A stretch of DNA of 37,416 bases from a virus (IMGVR_UViG_3300037137_000301:1-37416); one strand, 5' to 3'. Shown: positions 1-5,944, numbered from the stretch's first letter. Notes: generated by a model not told the origin, from the letters alone. Numbers and translations: made by a program.

Positions 1-154
1 GACGGTCCGGCAGTCGTGCGGGCGAACGGAGACAAGGCATGGTATCGCGCGGGCAAACTGCATCGAGTGGGCGGTCCGGCAGTCGTGCGGGTGAACGGAG
101 ACAAGGCATGGTATCGCGCGGGCAAGCTGCATCGGGTGGACGGTCCGGCAGTCG
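1..154 (+). repeat. 69-bp tandem direct repeat, about 2.2 copies
   Basis: CGGTCCGGCAGTCG recurs at 3, 72 and 141, an exact 69-bp (23-codon) period. The copies differ at only a few bases, so they are young at the DNA level as well as the protein level. Similarity stops abruptly at about base 154, where the tRNA-like tail begins. Confidence 0.9.
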
Positions 155-204
155 AGGGTTCGACTCCCTCCCGCCGCAATGGCGATGAGAAGGAGAAGGC
201 ATGA
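1..204 (+). CDS. Partial tandem-repeat protein (DGPA / WY.xGKLHR repeats), 3' end only
   Basis: Open reading frame already open at base 1, so the N-terminus lies outside the window. It consists of 23-residue repeats of the form DGPAVVRANGDKAWYRAGKLHRV, here split as DGPAVVRANGDKAW then YRAGKLHRV. Two full copies and the start of a third are visible. Repeats with W-Y, G-K-L-H-R and D-G-P-A are common in phage and bacterial proteins of unknown role, loosely related to MORN-like repeats. The last 17 residues (EGSTPSRRN and onward) leave the repeat and coincide with a tRNA-3'-end-like sequence, so the C-terminus looks like a fusion product. The stop overlaps the next ATG (ATGA at 201-204). The coding is much richer in G+C than the genes that follow. 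Frame is certain; function unknown. Confidence 0.6.
   Translation, partial: DGPAVVRANGDKAWYRAGKLHRVGGPAVVRVNGDKAWYRAGKLHRVDGPAVEGSTPSRRNGDEKEKA
154..178 (+). other. tRNA 3'-half-like sequence (T arm plus acceptor strand), possible att core
   Basis: GAGGG (154-158), loop TTCGACT (159-165) and CCCTC (166-170) form a perfect 5-bp T arm containing the GGTTCGACTCC consensus. CCGCCGC (171-177) and A178 follow as an acceptor strand and discriminator. No matching 5' GCGGCGG strand, D arm or anticodon arm is present upstream, where the 69-bp repeat sits, so this is a fragment and not a working tRNA. Phage attachment sites often carry exactly this part of a tRNA gene. An attP or attL role is an inference, and no integrase is seen in the window. 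Confidence 0.45.
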
Positions 205-260
205 GCCAGTGTCAACATCAATGGAACTACGATCACACGATTTACAGTGGCGATGTATGA
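201..260 (+). CDS. 19-residue ORF resembling the N-terminus of a small zinc-ribbon protein
   Basis: ATG at 201 follows a strong ribosome binding site (AAGGAGAAGGC) and overlaps the stop of the repeat protein. Its TGA at 258-260 overlaps the next ATG at 257, so it sits in a translationally coupled chain. The peptide MSQCQHQWNYDHTIYSGDV has the C-x-H-x-W-x-YD-xx-IY pattern that opens small phage zinc-ribbon proteins, but ends before the second pair of metal-binding cysteines. It may be a truncated relic, or a leader that couples translation to the next gene. Confidence 0.45.
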   Translation: MSQCQHQWNYDHTIYSGDV

Positions 261-469
261 CGACGGACAGAGCGAATGAAATCCGGTTGATTCAATCCTT
301 GATGGACTTTGAGGCTGATAAACTAACGCCTGAGCAAATCATTGAATTGTTTCAATGTCTTATCGACGGACGTAGTTTGGCGTTGTTTCCGGTGTCATAC
401 CGCCGAACGGCAAAGCGACTAATTGATGCGGGCCTTTGCAAAAATCCGAATACAGACGTACCGTTCTGA
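257..469 (+). CDS. Small conserved phage protein of unknown function (DUF7417-like)
   Basis: 70 residues from ATG 257, chosen because it overlaps the preceding TGA as ATGA. The pattern IxLIQxLMDFE...LTPEQIIELFQCLIDG...YRRTAKRLIDAGLC matches a family of short phage proteins with E-x-x-E-x-I-E-x-F-Q-x-L-I-D and a C-terminal A-x-x-L-I-x-A-G-x-C. From memory this is the group labelled DUF7417. It is probably an all-alpha cytoplasmic protein; its role is unknown. An upstream in-frame ATG at 179 would add a stretch that overlaps the coupled 19-residue ORF and looks unlike the family. Confidence 0.75.
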   Translation: MTTDRANEIRLIQSLMDFEADKLTPEQIIELFQCLIDGRSLALFPVSYRRTAKRLIDAGLCKNPNTDVPF

Positions 470-552
470 CAGAGACTAATTTAGATATTAGCCTGCATGG
501 GGCCGATCTGAGCGAAATCGACTGGGACGAACCCGAATAAGGACGTAGCAGC

Positions 553-864
553 ATGAATCTTTGGCGTCAGTCTTTAGCAAAACGAAAAATGCAGATGCGC
601 TATTTTATCGCCTATCAAGTTCTCAGATTTGAGGTGCGGCGAATACGTCGGCGAGAACATCCTACACTTGCAAACGGTTATATCTATCGGTTGATAACAC
701 GCTTCTGCGATAGATCGGGGCAGTATGCCGTTAAAGATAGATTCGCTGAATCCGTCTTTCGTATATGGAGGCAGGTTCACTATTCACGGCGTAGAGATCA
801 GTGGCGGGCAGAATGTCGCCTCGATGATCGAACAATACGAGCGTTACGACAATTCCCCACATAA
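553..864 (+). CDS. Uncertain arginine-rich ORF, unknown function
   Basis: 103 residues starting at ATG 553 after AAGGACG (about 9 bases upstream). The product is very rich in arginine (stretches such as VRRIRRRE), with no recognised domain. The high Arg content and a second plausible reading frame covering its 3' half (725-892) leave it open whether this is a real basic DNA- or RNA-binding protein or an out-of-frame reading. The start signal is its best support. Confidence 0.35.
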   Translation: MNLWRQSLAKRKMQMRYFIAYQVLRFEVRRIRRREHPTLANGYIYRLITRFCDRSGQYAVKDRFAESVFRIWRQVHYSRRRDQWRAECRLDDRTIRALRQFPT

Positions 865-892
865 TGCCGCTTGTTGCGGCGGGTCTAGTTAA
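725..892 (+). CDS. Small hypothetical protein, 55 residues
   Basis: ATG 725, stop TAA 890-892. The product MPLKIDSLNPSFVYGGRFTI... continues with HGVEISGGQNVASMIEQYER and ends CCGGSS, a balanced composition that looks more protein-like than the overlapping arginine-rich frame. Its stop runs directly into the ribosome binding site of the next gene (TAAGGAG), the packing seen throughout this arm. Upstream GGGG is only a weak binding site. No family recognised. Confidence 0.5.
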   Translation: MPLKIDSLNPSFVYGGRFTIHGVEISGGQNVASMIEQYERYDNSPHNAACCGGSS

Positions 893-904
893 GGAGAAAT
901 ATCC

Positions 905-1087
905 ATGACACGTCCGAGAAAAGAGTTTGACGCAAATACTACGCGGCATATTGTCGCGGAGTATAACAAGGGCACGGGGCTTGTAGCTCTGGCCAGGGAA
1001 CAGGATACCGTGGTTCCTACCATTCGTCGAGTTCTGGTCGATGCCGGAGTGGGGATTCGCGGTCGCGGTCGCCCCGCATGTGTGTAG
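905..1087 (+). CDS. Small helix-turn-helix DNA-binding protein
   Basis: 60 residues from ATG 905, with TAAGGAG 8-10 bases upstream. The core TRHIVAEYNKGTGLVALARE followed by QDTVVPTIRRVLVDAGVGI has the layout of the resolvase/Hin-type helix-turn-helix (about residues 12-50): a first helix ending in a glycine turn, a second helix, then a recognition helix with T-I-R-R-V-L. The tail GIRGRGRP is a basic arm of the sort that contacts the minor groove. No catalytic domain is attached, so it is probably an early-region regulator. It lies immediately upstream of the structured RNA at 1089-1217. Confidence 0.7.
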   Translation: MTRPRKEFDANTTRHIVAEYNKGTGLVALAREQDTVVPTIRRVLVDAGVGIRGRGRPACV

Positions 1088-1088
1088 C

Positions 1089-1217
1089 CACCAGTTATAC
1101 CGCCAAACAGCCCAGGAGCTTCGGCTTGCTGCTAGAATCGGCGGTATAAGCCAGAGTAAAAGAGTCGCCCGGTCCTGTAAATCGGGAAACGCCGGGGCAG
1201 CACCGGCCTCTGGCTTT
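1089..1217 (+). ncRNA. Structured intergenic RNA with a tRNA-like, D-arm-less half
   Basis: There is no good coding frame in 1088-1248. The first half forms TTATACCGCC (1095-1104) with GGCGGTATAA (1140-1149), a perfect 10-bp helix. This encloses CAGC/GCTG (1108-1111 with 1128-1131) and a GAGC-UUCG-GCTT tetraloop hairpin (1116-1127). The second half forms AAGCCAGAG (1148-1156) with CTCTGGCTT (1208-1216), enclosing a 6-bp stem CCCGGT/ATCGGG around the 7-base loop CCTGTAA (1174-1180) and a GCCGG/CCGGC stem around a 7-base loop (1191-1207). That half copies a tRNA layout (acceptor, anticodon arm, short variable region, T arm), but 12 unstructured bases replace the D arm, the T loop lacks TTCGA and position 33 is C. 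Function unknown; the strand is inferred from flanking genes. Confidence 0.6.
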
Positions 1218-1248
1218 ATGGCTCTGTTTTATTAGGGACGACAAAAAT

Positions 1249-1470
1249 ATGACTCCGGCTGCGGAGCATGAAAACAAATCGTCCACTGGTAGCCTAGAAA
1301 CCGGAGACCAATTATCTCCGGGACAGAGCCTTTTATTTGTCAAACAAGCGATTAAAACGCTAGAATATAGCCGATTGCATGGTGTCGGACTGAACGACCT
1401 GCGGATGATTCGGTATCACTTGCACCAAGTATTGAATCTACTTGGTATACCGACAAAGGAGTATTGGTGA
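1249..1470 (+). CDS. Hypothetical protein, 73 residues
   Basis: ATG 1249 follows AGGGACG about 12 bases upstream, at the 3' edge of the structured RNA, whose folding could affect its translation. The first 28 residues are polar and probably disordered. Residues 29-70 look helical (VKQAIKTLEYSRL..., then LRMIRYHLHQVLNLLGIP). No family recognised. The stop overlaps the next start (TGATG). Confidence 0.6.
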   Translation: MTPAAEHENKSSTGSLETGDQLSPGQSLLFVKQAIKTLEYSRLHGVGLNDLRMIRYHLHQVLNLLGIPTKEYW

Positions 1471-1562
1471 TGGCACATACAGTGGCTGTGGTCATAGAAG
1501 CGATCTGCGGTACTGCCATATTGATTTACTTGCGGACGCGGGCCTTGAGGGCCGGTAAATGA
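1470..1562 (+). CDS. Tiny single-pass membrane peptide, 30 residues
   Basis: ATG 1470 shares bases with the TGA of the upstream gene, and its own TGA (1560-1562) overlaps the ATG at 1559, so it is coupled on both sides. The product has one hydrophobic stretch, VAVVIEAICGTAILIYL, followed by the positive tail RTRALRAGK, which suggests an N-out, C-in membrane peptide. Function unknown. Confidence 0.55.
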   Translation: MAHTVAVVIEAICGTAILIYLRTRALRAGK

Positions 1563-1693
1563 AGTATCTCAAGGATGTAAAACGAGCGATCATTCTGTTG
1601 ATAGTGCATCAAACCCGACTGGTCCGGCTTGATGGCGGGATGGTGAGACAAATTGAGAATCATCTAAGGAAAGTGCTAAAACTCTTGGAGTGA
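1559..1693 (+). CDS. Hypothetical basic helical protein, 44 residues
   Basis: ATG 1559 overlaps the TGA of the preceding peptide (ATGA). The product begins MKYLKDVKRAIILLIVHQTR and ends IENHLRKVLKLLE: two amphipathic or hydrophobic helices separated by a glycine pair. Supported only by tight overlap and frame length; no family recognised. Confidence 0.5.
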   Translation: MKYLKDVKRAIILLIVHQTRLVRLDGGMVRQIENHLRKVLKLLE

Positions 1694-1697
1694 TTTA

Positions 1698-1979
1698 ATG
1701 CCGTATATCGCACAGGAACAACGTGGACAATTAAACTGTTATATCCAAATTCTAGAAGATCAGATTCGCCGTCTGGCAAAGTCCGGTCAACGTGCCGGTC
1801 TTGTTAACTATATCGTAACCAAATTGGTTTGGGGGCTTCTCGACGAACAGAATATCGCACCGGCGTATGCCCGATACAATGAAATGATCGGGGCGTTGGA
1901 ATGCGCTAAACTAGAGCTATATCGTCGGCTAATCGCGGAATATGAGGATTGTAAAATAAAAGAAAACGGTGATATATGA
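1698..1979 (+). CDS. Conserved phage protein of unknown function (DUF6899-like)
   Basis: 93 residues. It starts MPYIAQEQRGQL and ends with the conserved block ARYNEMIGALECAKLELYRRLIAEYEDCKIKENGD (residues about 58-92). This M-P-Y-I start and the E-x-I-G-x-L-E-C-A-K-x-E-x-Y-R-R ... Y-E-D-x-K-x-x-x-N-G-D end mark a well-distributed phage family of unknown role, which I recall as DUF6899. It is an alpha-helical, probably cytoplasmic early protein. The ATG follows GGAGTGATTTA, and the 3' end overlaps the next gene by ATGA. Confidence 0.85.
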   Translation: MPYIAQEQRGQLNCYIQILEDQIRRLAKSGQRAGLVNYIVTKLVWGLLDEQNIAPAYARYNEMIGALECAKLELYRRLIAEYEDCKIKENGDI

Positions 1980-2374
1980 CGGCAGCCGAGGAAGCGAAAG
2001 AAAATTTTCGGATGCGGCTTAAAGACCTTCTGTGGTCGTTTCGTCAGCGGTATATAACCACGTCAATTACCGGGGCGATTGATCGGTTTTTACCTTATAT
2101 TGCATTGAGTCTGGACTTAACCTACGAACAATTACTGGAAAAATTTGTAGCGTACAAAAAAATCTTACCGGAGGATTTTTGTGCGATTGCCCTAGACTAC
2201 CTACAAAATACCGTAAAAGTGTATTGGTCGTTTTGCAAACAGCCAACCGAGAATATCGCGTCCACCCTGGAACGGAGATTGAAGTTTGGATATTCCCTTC
2301 TCCGTGGTGGTGCGCCTGCATTCGACATTGTACCCGATATTGCAAGAGGGTGGCGATTGGGGGAAAAGAAATGA
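1976..2374 (+). CDS. Hypothetical protein, 132 residues
   Basis: ATG 1976 overlaps the stop of the DUF6899-like gene, and its own TGA overlaps the ATG at 2371. The sequence is mainly helical, with aromatic-rich segments (LLWSFRQRYI, TVKVYWSFCKQ) and no cysteine-pair or nucleotide-binding motif. No transmembrane segment is long enough to be convincing. Unknown function in the early operon just before DNA polymerase. Confidence 0.65.
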   Translation: MTAAEEAKENFRMRLKDLLWSFRQRYITTSITGAIDRFLPYIALSLDLTYEQLLEKFVAYKKILPEDFCAIALDYLQNTVKVYWSFCKQPTENIASTLERRLKFGYSLLRGGAPAFDIVPDIARGWRLGEKK

Positions 2375-2511
2375 GCGGACTTCTGTATAGACTATTGAAG
2401 CTCCTAATCAAAAAGATTTCTGGTAGAACCGTTATAGAACTGCCGATTCTTGAATGCCCGTGCGGGAGAATTCATCATGTATTTTACTTCCGACGGAACT
2501 GCGATCTTTAA
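2371..2511 (+). CDS. Small hypothetical protein with a CxC motif, 46 residues
   Basis: The start at ATG 2371 was chosen because it overlaps the TGA of the upstream gene (ATGA). A leucine-rich basic N-terminus (LLYRLLKLLIKKISG) is followed by ECPCGRIHHVFYF, where C-P-C-G and the two histidines could bind one metal ion. No family recognised. Confidence 0.55.
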   Translation: MSGLLYRLLKLLIKKISGRTVIELPILECPCGRIHHVFYFRRNCDL

Positions 2512-2539
2512 TTATTCAGAGACCTAGCAACGGTGGTAA

Positions 2540-4474
2540 ATGATTTCCGAAATCCTTAAATCCTGCGGCTATCCGACCGATACCCTCGTCATAGATTTCG
2601 AAACCTATACGACAAAGGATTATCGACTTGGTAGGGGTCGCATGTCAACAGTTGAATATATCAAAGACCCGCGATTTCAAGTGTTGGGAGTTGCTATTAA
2701 GAAAAACAATGACTCGGCTACTTTTCTGGATTATGCCACATTTACGGACGAGTTAGAGGCCGGACGACATCGTTTAGAAAACGACACAACGGTAATCTGC
2801 CACAATGCCATGTTCGACTGTGGAATCCTTGCCTTTCGATATGGCATTTATCCGTACCATGTAATTGATACTCTTTCTCTCGCCCGACATGTCGATAGTC
2901 GCAATCAAAACGATCTTGCCCATCTTGCGAAGCGCCTTAAGATAGGTGAGAAGGGCGATAGTTCTTGGGCGATAGGCTTGACCTGGGAGCAAATGACGGC
3001 GGAACAACAGAGGCAAATGACTGAATACTCCTGTAATGATGCCGAACTAGAGCATCGGATATTCAGGATATTGTTGCTGAGTCTTTCTTGGCCGGACATT
3101 GAACTTCGGTTAATGCAACATACGCTCGAACTCTATACGCGCCCGCAACTGCGGATTGATCGCGATAGAGCCGATGAAATAAAGCAGTATATGGGGGCGA
3201 AGATGATGCTTGCTGCATACGACGTGTGCATGACACCCACCGAACTCCGGCAAAACAGTATTGACGGTCTATTTTTTATGACGCTGCAACAGACACTTGG
3301 AAACGAAAAAATACCCCTGAAATGCGGCAAAAAGAAGATGATTCCGGCATTGGGCAAGGATGATGAAGCGTTAAAGCGGTTGCAATCACATTCAAATCAA
3401 AAAGTTCGCGACCTAGTGAATGCCCGGCTAGCTATTAAATCCTGGCCGCTTCATATTAAGCGAGTTGAATCATTGGTCGCCCAATCGAAAGCTATGGATG
3501 GATTGTTGCCAATACCGCTTAAATATTATGGAGGACATACTGGTCGATGGAGTGGAACCGAGGGTATCAATCCGCAGAATTTTGGAACTCGCAGCAAGGA
3601 GAATTTGGTTAATCAAGTTCGCACTATTATCGTACCGCCGCCCGATCATGTGCTACTTATAACCGATGCAGCACAAATTGAAGCCCGCATTGTAAACTGG
3701 CTGGCTGGTCAGTGGAATATTCTTGATCTTTATGCGAGTGGGGCAGACCCGTACTGCAAATTAGCCGCTGCAATTATTGGCCGACCTGTAAATAAACCGG
3801 ACTCCATGCGACAATTGGGAAAATGCGCCGAGCTTGGGTGCGGATTTGGAATGGGGCCTACGAAATTTATGGCTATGGCGGCAAAGCCGCCGTATAATTT
3901 GACTGTTGCTCCGCATCAATCCGAAGTCGCAATTTACGCCTATCGACAAACTCACCCCAAGGTCGTAACTCTCTGGTATAACGTAGAACGGGGATTCAAA
4001 TATGTAGCAAAAAACCCGATAGAGAAGTTTGCTTTACCAATCGGAGTCAGTAGTCATGTTCTCTTTACTAGCCTGAACGGGGTTATTTCTGTACGATTGC
4101 CCTCTAGCCGCGTTCTCTACTACCCCAAGATCAGGATACGAGTTGAACAAAATCGAGAGGAACTCGTACAATTAAATGCTACTGATACCCGCAAATCGGT
4201 CAGACTGTGGGGGGGTTTCCTCGTGGAGAATATCGTCCAGGCGATTGCCCGCGACATCCTAGCATTGGCAATTCTAGAAACGGATAAATACGGAGCGGGA
4301 ATCGGGCAGCGAGTTGCACTAAGTGTCCATGATGAAATTGTCTCCGTTGCGCCAGAAAAGTACGCGGCAATGGCTTTAGACATACAACTTGCCGCGTTAC
4401 GACATACCCCGGAATGGGCCGAAGGTCTACCATTGAATGCAGAGGGAAAAACTGCGGAGAGGTATGAGAAATGA
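2540..4474 (+). CDS. Family A DNA polymerase with 3'-5' exonuclease domain
   Basis: 644 residues, the replicative polymerase candidate. The N-terminal DEDDy exonuclease is visible: VIDFETY (D19, E21), NAMFD in motif II, and YSCND in motif III with Y and D spaced as in the family. The polymerase domain has motif A ITDAAQIEAR (D376), motif B or O helix RQLGKCAELGCGFG (R424, K428) and motif C VHDEI (H597-D598-E599). The residue equivalent to E. coli Pol I F762 is Leu432, and the usual Tyr766 is Phe. The length is typical of phage polymerases without the 5' nuclease domain. ATG 2540 follows GGTGGTAA. It shares an ATGA overlap with the next gene. Confidence 0.96.
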   Translation: MISEILKSCGYPTDTLVIDFETYTTKDYRLGRGRMSTVEYIKDPRFQVLGVAIKKNNDSATFLDYATFTDELEAGRHRLENDTTVICHNAMFDCGILAFRYGIYPYHVIDTLSLARHVDSRNQNDLAHLAKRLKIGEKGDSSWAIGLTWEQMTAEQQRQMTEYSCNDAELEHRIFRILLLSLSWPDIELRLMQHTLELYTRPQLRIDRDRADEIKQYMGAKMMLAAYDVCMTPTELRQNSIDGLFFMTLQQTLGNEKIPLKCGKKKMIPALGKDDEALKRLQSHSNQKVRDLVNARLAIKSWPLHIKRVESLVAQSKAMDGLLPIPLKYYGGHTGRWSGTEGINPQNFGTRSKENLVNQVRTIIVPPPDHVLLITDAAQIEARIVNWLAGQWNILDLYASGADPYCKLAAAIIGRPVNKPDSMRQLGKCAELGCGFGMGPTKFMAMAAKPPYNLTVAPHQSEVAIYAYRQTHPKVVTLWYNVERGFKYVAKNPIEKFALPIGVSSHVLFTSLNGVISVRLPSSRVLYYPKIRIRVEQNREELVQLNATDTRKSVRLWGGFLVENIVQAIARDILALAILETDKYGAGIGQRVALSVHDEIVSVAPEKYAAMALDIQLAALRHTPEWAEGLPLNAEGKTAERYEK

Positions 4475-4698
4475 TTCTCTATCTTTCCATTCTGATCTTT
4501 ATTACGCATCTTATCGGGCGATTATTGTTCGTTAAAAAGATATGGATTGCTCCGATCTATGCCGTCGCTCAAGAAACCCTGTGGATTATTTTATTCTTAT
4601 GCACCGGTGGGGGTACATGGCCGTTAATTGCCCTTTCATTATGTGATGCTGCATTGTATATGGGAGCGATGCCAAAATGGTACAGGGAAAGGAAATAG
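4471..4698 (+). CDS. Small integral membrane protein
   Basis: 75 residues, starting by ATGA overlap with the polymerase stop. Two or three hydrophobic segments are visible: LYLSILIFITHLIG (about 3-16), WIAPIYAVAQETLWIILFLC and WPLIALSLCDAALYMGAM. It ends WYRERK, a basic cytoplasmic tail. No family recognised; it lies in the replication operon, not near the lysis candidates. Confidence 0.65.
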   Translation: MILYLSILIFITHLIGRLLFVKKIWIAPIYAVAQETLWIILFLCTGGGTWPLIALSLCDAALYMGAMPKWYRERK

Positions 4699-4925
4699 CA
4701 CATATTGTTACCGTACGTTTACCGGCAGAGTGTTGGCCTGTGGTTCTAGTTCATCTGACTAGAGCAATGACGCAGATTAAATCGAACTTACACTTGTCAA
4801 GTAAAGAACAGTTCAAATATGCTGTAATTCTGCAACAAGCTATCGCGGAATTATGGATACAACTCAATCCGCAATACAATAAAGATGATTTATGTTCTAT
4901 CAAAAACGGCAACGACGAAACGTAA
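4677..4925 (+). CDS. Hypothetical helical protein, 82 residues
   Basis: ATG 4677 lies 22 bases inside the membrane protein gene. The product is predicted helical in its middle (KEQFKYAVILQQAIAELWIQ) with a polar tail. No motif recognised. Supported by length and by close packing with both neighbours. Confidence 0.55.
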   Translation: MVQGKEIAHIVTVRLPAECWPVVLVHLTRAMTQIKSNLHLSSKEQFKYAVILQQAIAELWIQLNPQYNKDDLCSIKNGNDET

Positions 4926-5122
4926 TCCTTAATCAAAAACGTCTAGCGGCCAAGATCGGTAAACCTATGGGTAACGCCGCTGAGGGGGTACGAGCTTGGC
5001 GGCAGGGAACAAAATGTGGTAACTGTCCGTACAAATCAGGTACGCCCGAACAACGAGCATGGGTGCTAGGGTGGAAAATGGAAAACGAAAGAGCGATTGA
5101 AACATCGCGGGATGAGAACTAA
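4892..5122 (+). CDS. Ribosome modulation factor (RMF/CrpP)-like small protein
   Basis: 76 residues. The C-terminal half NAAEGVRAWRQGTKCGNCPY followed by KSGTPEQRAWVLGWKMEN matches the RMF fold signature: A/G-x2-A-W-x-x-G, then a C-P-Y turn, then R-x-W-x-x-G-W (about residues 28-68). RMF dimerises 70S ribosomes in bacteria, and phage or plasmid relatives carry the same motif with roles that are not settled. The basic N-terminus (KRQRRN...KRLAAKIGK) could bind RNA. ATG 4892 lies inside the upstream gene; a shorter start at about 4966 would keep the whole motif. The stop overlaps the next ATG (TAATG). Confidence 0.7.
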   Translation: MFYQKRQRRNVILNQKRLAAKIGKPMGNAAEGVRAWRQGTKCGNCPYKSGTPEQRAWVLGWKMENERAIETSRDEN

Positions 5123-5574
5123 TGGACACGATTCAATGCCCGGTTTGTAGCGGTTGGTATGACGTAATCACCAGCGAAACATGCCCATATTGTGCCGAAC
5201 AAAATCGGAGTAAACAGAAACAAAAACGATCTAAAAGTGCCGAAGCCGGGGTAATACGTGAATGTCTTAAATGGATGCGGTCCCAACCACAGATCATCTA
5301 TGTCGAACGACGAACCACAGGATTTTTCGCCTTTGAGGGCGGGGGCGGAATTAGCATAGGATACAAGGGAGCGCCGGATATATGGTGTTTAATGGGGCGG
5401 GCGGAAAATATCCATGTTGAAATTGAATGCAAACGTCGGGACGGTAAAGGTAAATTATCTGTTGACCAGCAAAAATTTCAATCTTTTTGCAACGGTGCTT
5501 GTATCCCGCATTTCGTCGTAACGTCGGTAAATGATCTTAAAAATCAACTGCGAAAGGGCGGTTTTCTTACCTAA
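5122..5574 (+). CDS. VRR-NUC family nuclease with N-terminal zinc ribbon
   Basis: 150 residues. C6-x2-C9 and C21-x2-C24 form a zinc ribbon at the N-terminus. The VRR-NUC domain (PD-(D/E)XK superfamily) follows: an E-A-G-V-I-R-E-C-L helix at about 41-50, GYKGAPDIW supplying the catalytic D, HVEIECKRRDGKGKLSVDQQ supplying E-x-K and the usual K-L-S-x-x-Q helix. VRR-NUC proteins in phages are structure-specific DNA endonucleases, probably acting on replication or recombination junctions. Start coupled to the upstream stop. Confidence 0.88.
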   Translation: MDTIQCPVCSGWYDVITSETCPYCAEQNRSKQKQKRSKSAEAGVIRECLKWMRSQPQIIYVERRTTGFFAFEGGGGISIGYKGAPDIWCLMGRAENIHVEIECKRRDGKGKLSVDQQKFQSFCNGACIPHFVVTSVNDLKNQLRKGGFLT

Positions 5575-5596
5575 TGGTTCGATGGAGACAACAGCG

Positions 5597-5920
5597 ATGG
5601 ACGAAAAATACATGGCGTCACTCAATGACTCTCGTATACCGGATTCCGGGGCATTCTTTGTTCGGGGACAAGTTGAACATTGTCCTTTTTGCGGGAGTAT
5701 CAGACTTGTAATTCGACAGGCAATCCGTTTTATCTCCCCGACGTTTAGCGTGCAATGTTTGAACTGTTTGGCTACAGGTCCATGTGCGGGTATTGCCGAG
5801 CCATTCAGCGGTATTATACAAAAATGGAATTTTCGATGGCGTCGGAAAAGTTTTGCATATAGATTTTGGATGATAGCGGCCAATTACTTGCGGGAAATTT
5901 ACCAATGGATTTGTACTTGA
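5597..5920 (+). CDS. Lar-like restriction alleviation protein (zinc ribbon)
   Basis: The pattern CPFCGSIRLVI ... VQCLNCLATGP ... IIQKWNFR is the Lar family signature: CPFCGS, a second C-x2-C, G-P, then A/I-x-x-W-N-x-R. Rac-prophage Lar of E. coli protects DNA from type I restriction by modulating the modification function; the same role here is inference. ATG 5597 is preferred because GGAG (5584-5587) lies about 9 bases before it; ATG 5582 is the alternative. About 30 extra C-terminal residues, rich in aromatics, follow the conserved part. The stop overlaps the -35 box of the next promoter. Confidence 0.75.
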   Translation: MDEKYMASLNDSRIPDSGAFFVRGQVEHCPFCGSIRLVIRQAIRFISPTFSVQCLNCLATGPCAGIAEPFSGIIQKWNFRWRRKSFAYRFWMIAANYLREIYQWICT

Positions 5921-5944
5921 CATCCACCAAACCTATGGTATACT
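5917..5944 (+). promoter_or_regulatory. Near-consensus sigma-70 promoter
   Basis: TTGACA (5917-5922), a 16-bp spacer and TATACT (5939-5944). Transcription would start near 5951, only a few bases before ATG 5955, so the transcript would be almost leaderless for the 5955 gene and the AGGG at 5946-5949 would lie at or before the start point. It marks a likely transcription unit beginning with the recombination and replication genes. Confidence 0.6.

Noticed and set aside
430-540. Short frame ending in SLHGADLSEIDWDEPE before the 553 gene.
   Set aside because: The ending looks protein-like, but there is no ATG or GTG start and no binding site; only a TTG is available.
1150-1216. A functional tRNA-Thr (TGT) or tRNA-Tyr gene.
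   Set aside because: No D arm, C at position 33, no TTCGA in the T loop and, for tRNA-Tyr, the anticodon stem does not pair; kept only as a tRNA-like structure.
1041-1235. 64-residue + strand frame covering the structured RNA.
   Set aside because: No binding site, begins inside the helix-turn-helix gene in another frame, and the DNA is better explained by paired RNA.
5095-5103. GATTGAAAC, the 3' end of the type I-C-like repeat, recurs here.
   Set aside because: The 20 bases before it show no GTCGC and no C/G stem, and it lies inside the well-supported RMF-like gene; a 9-base chance match.
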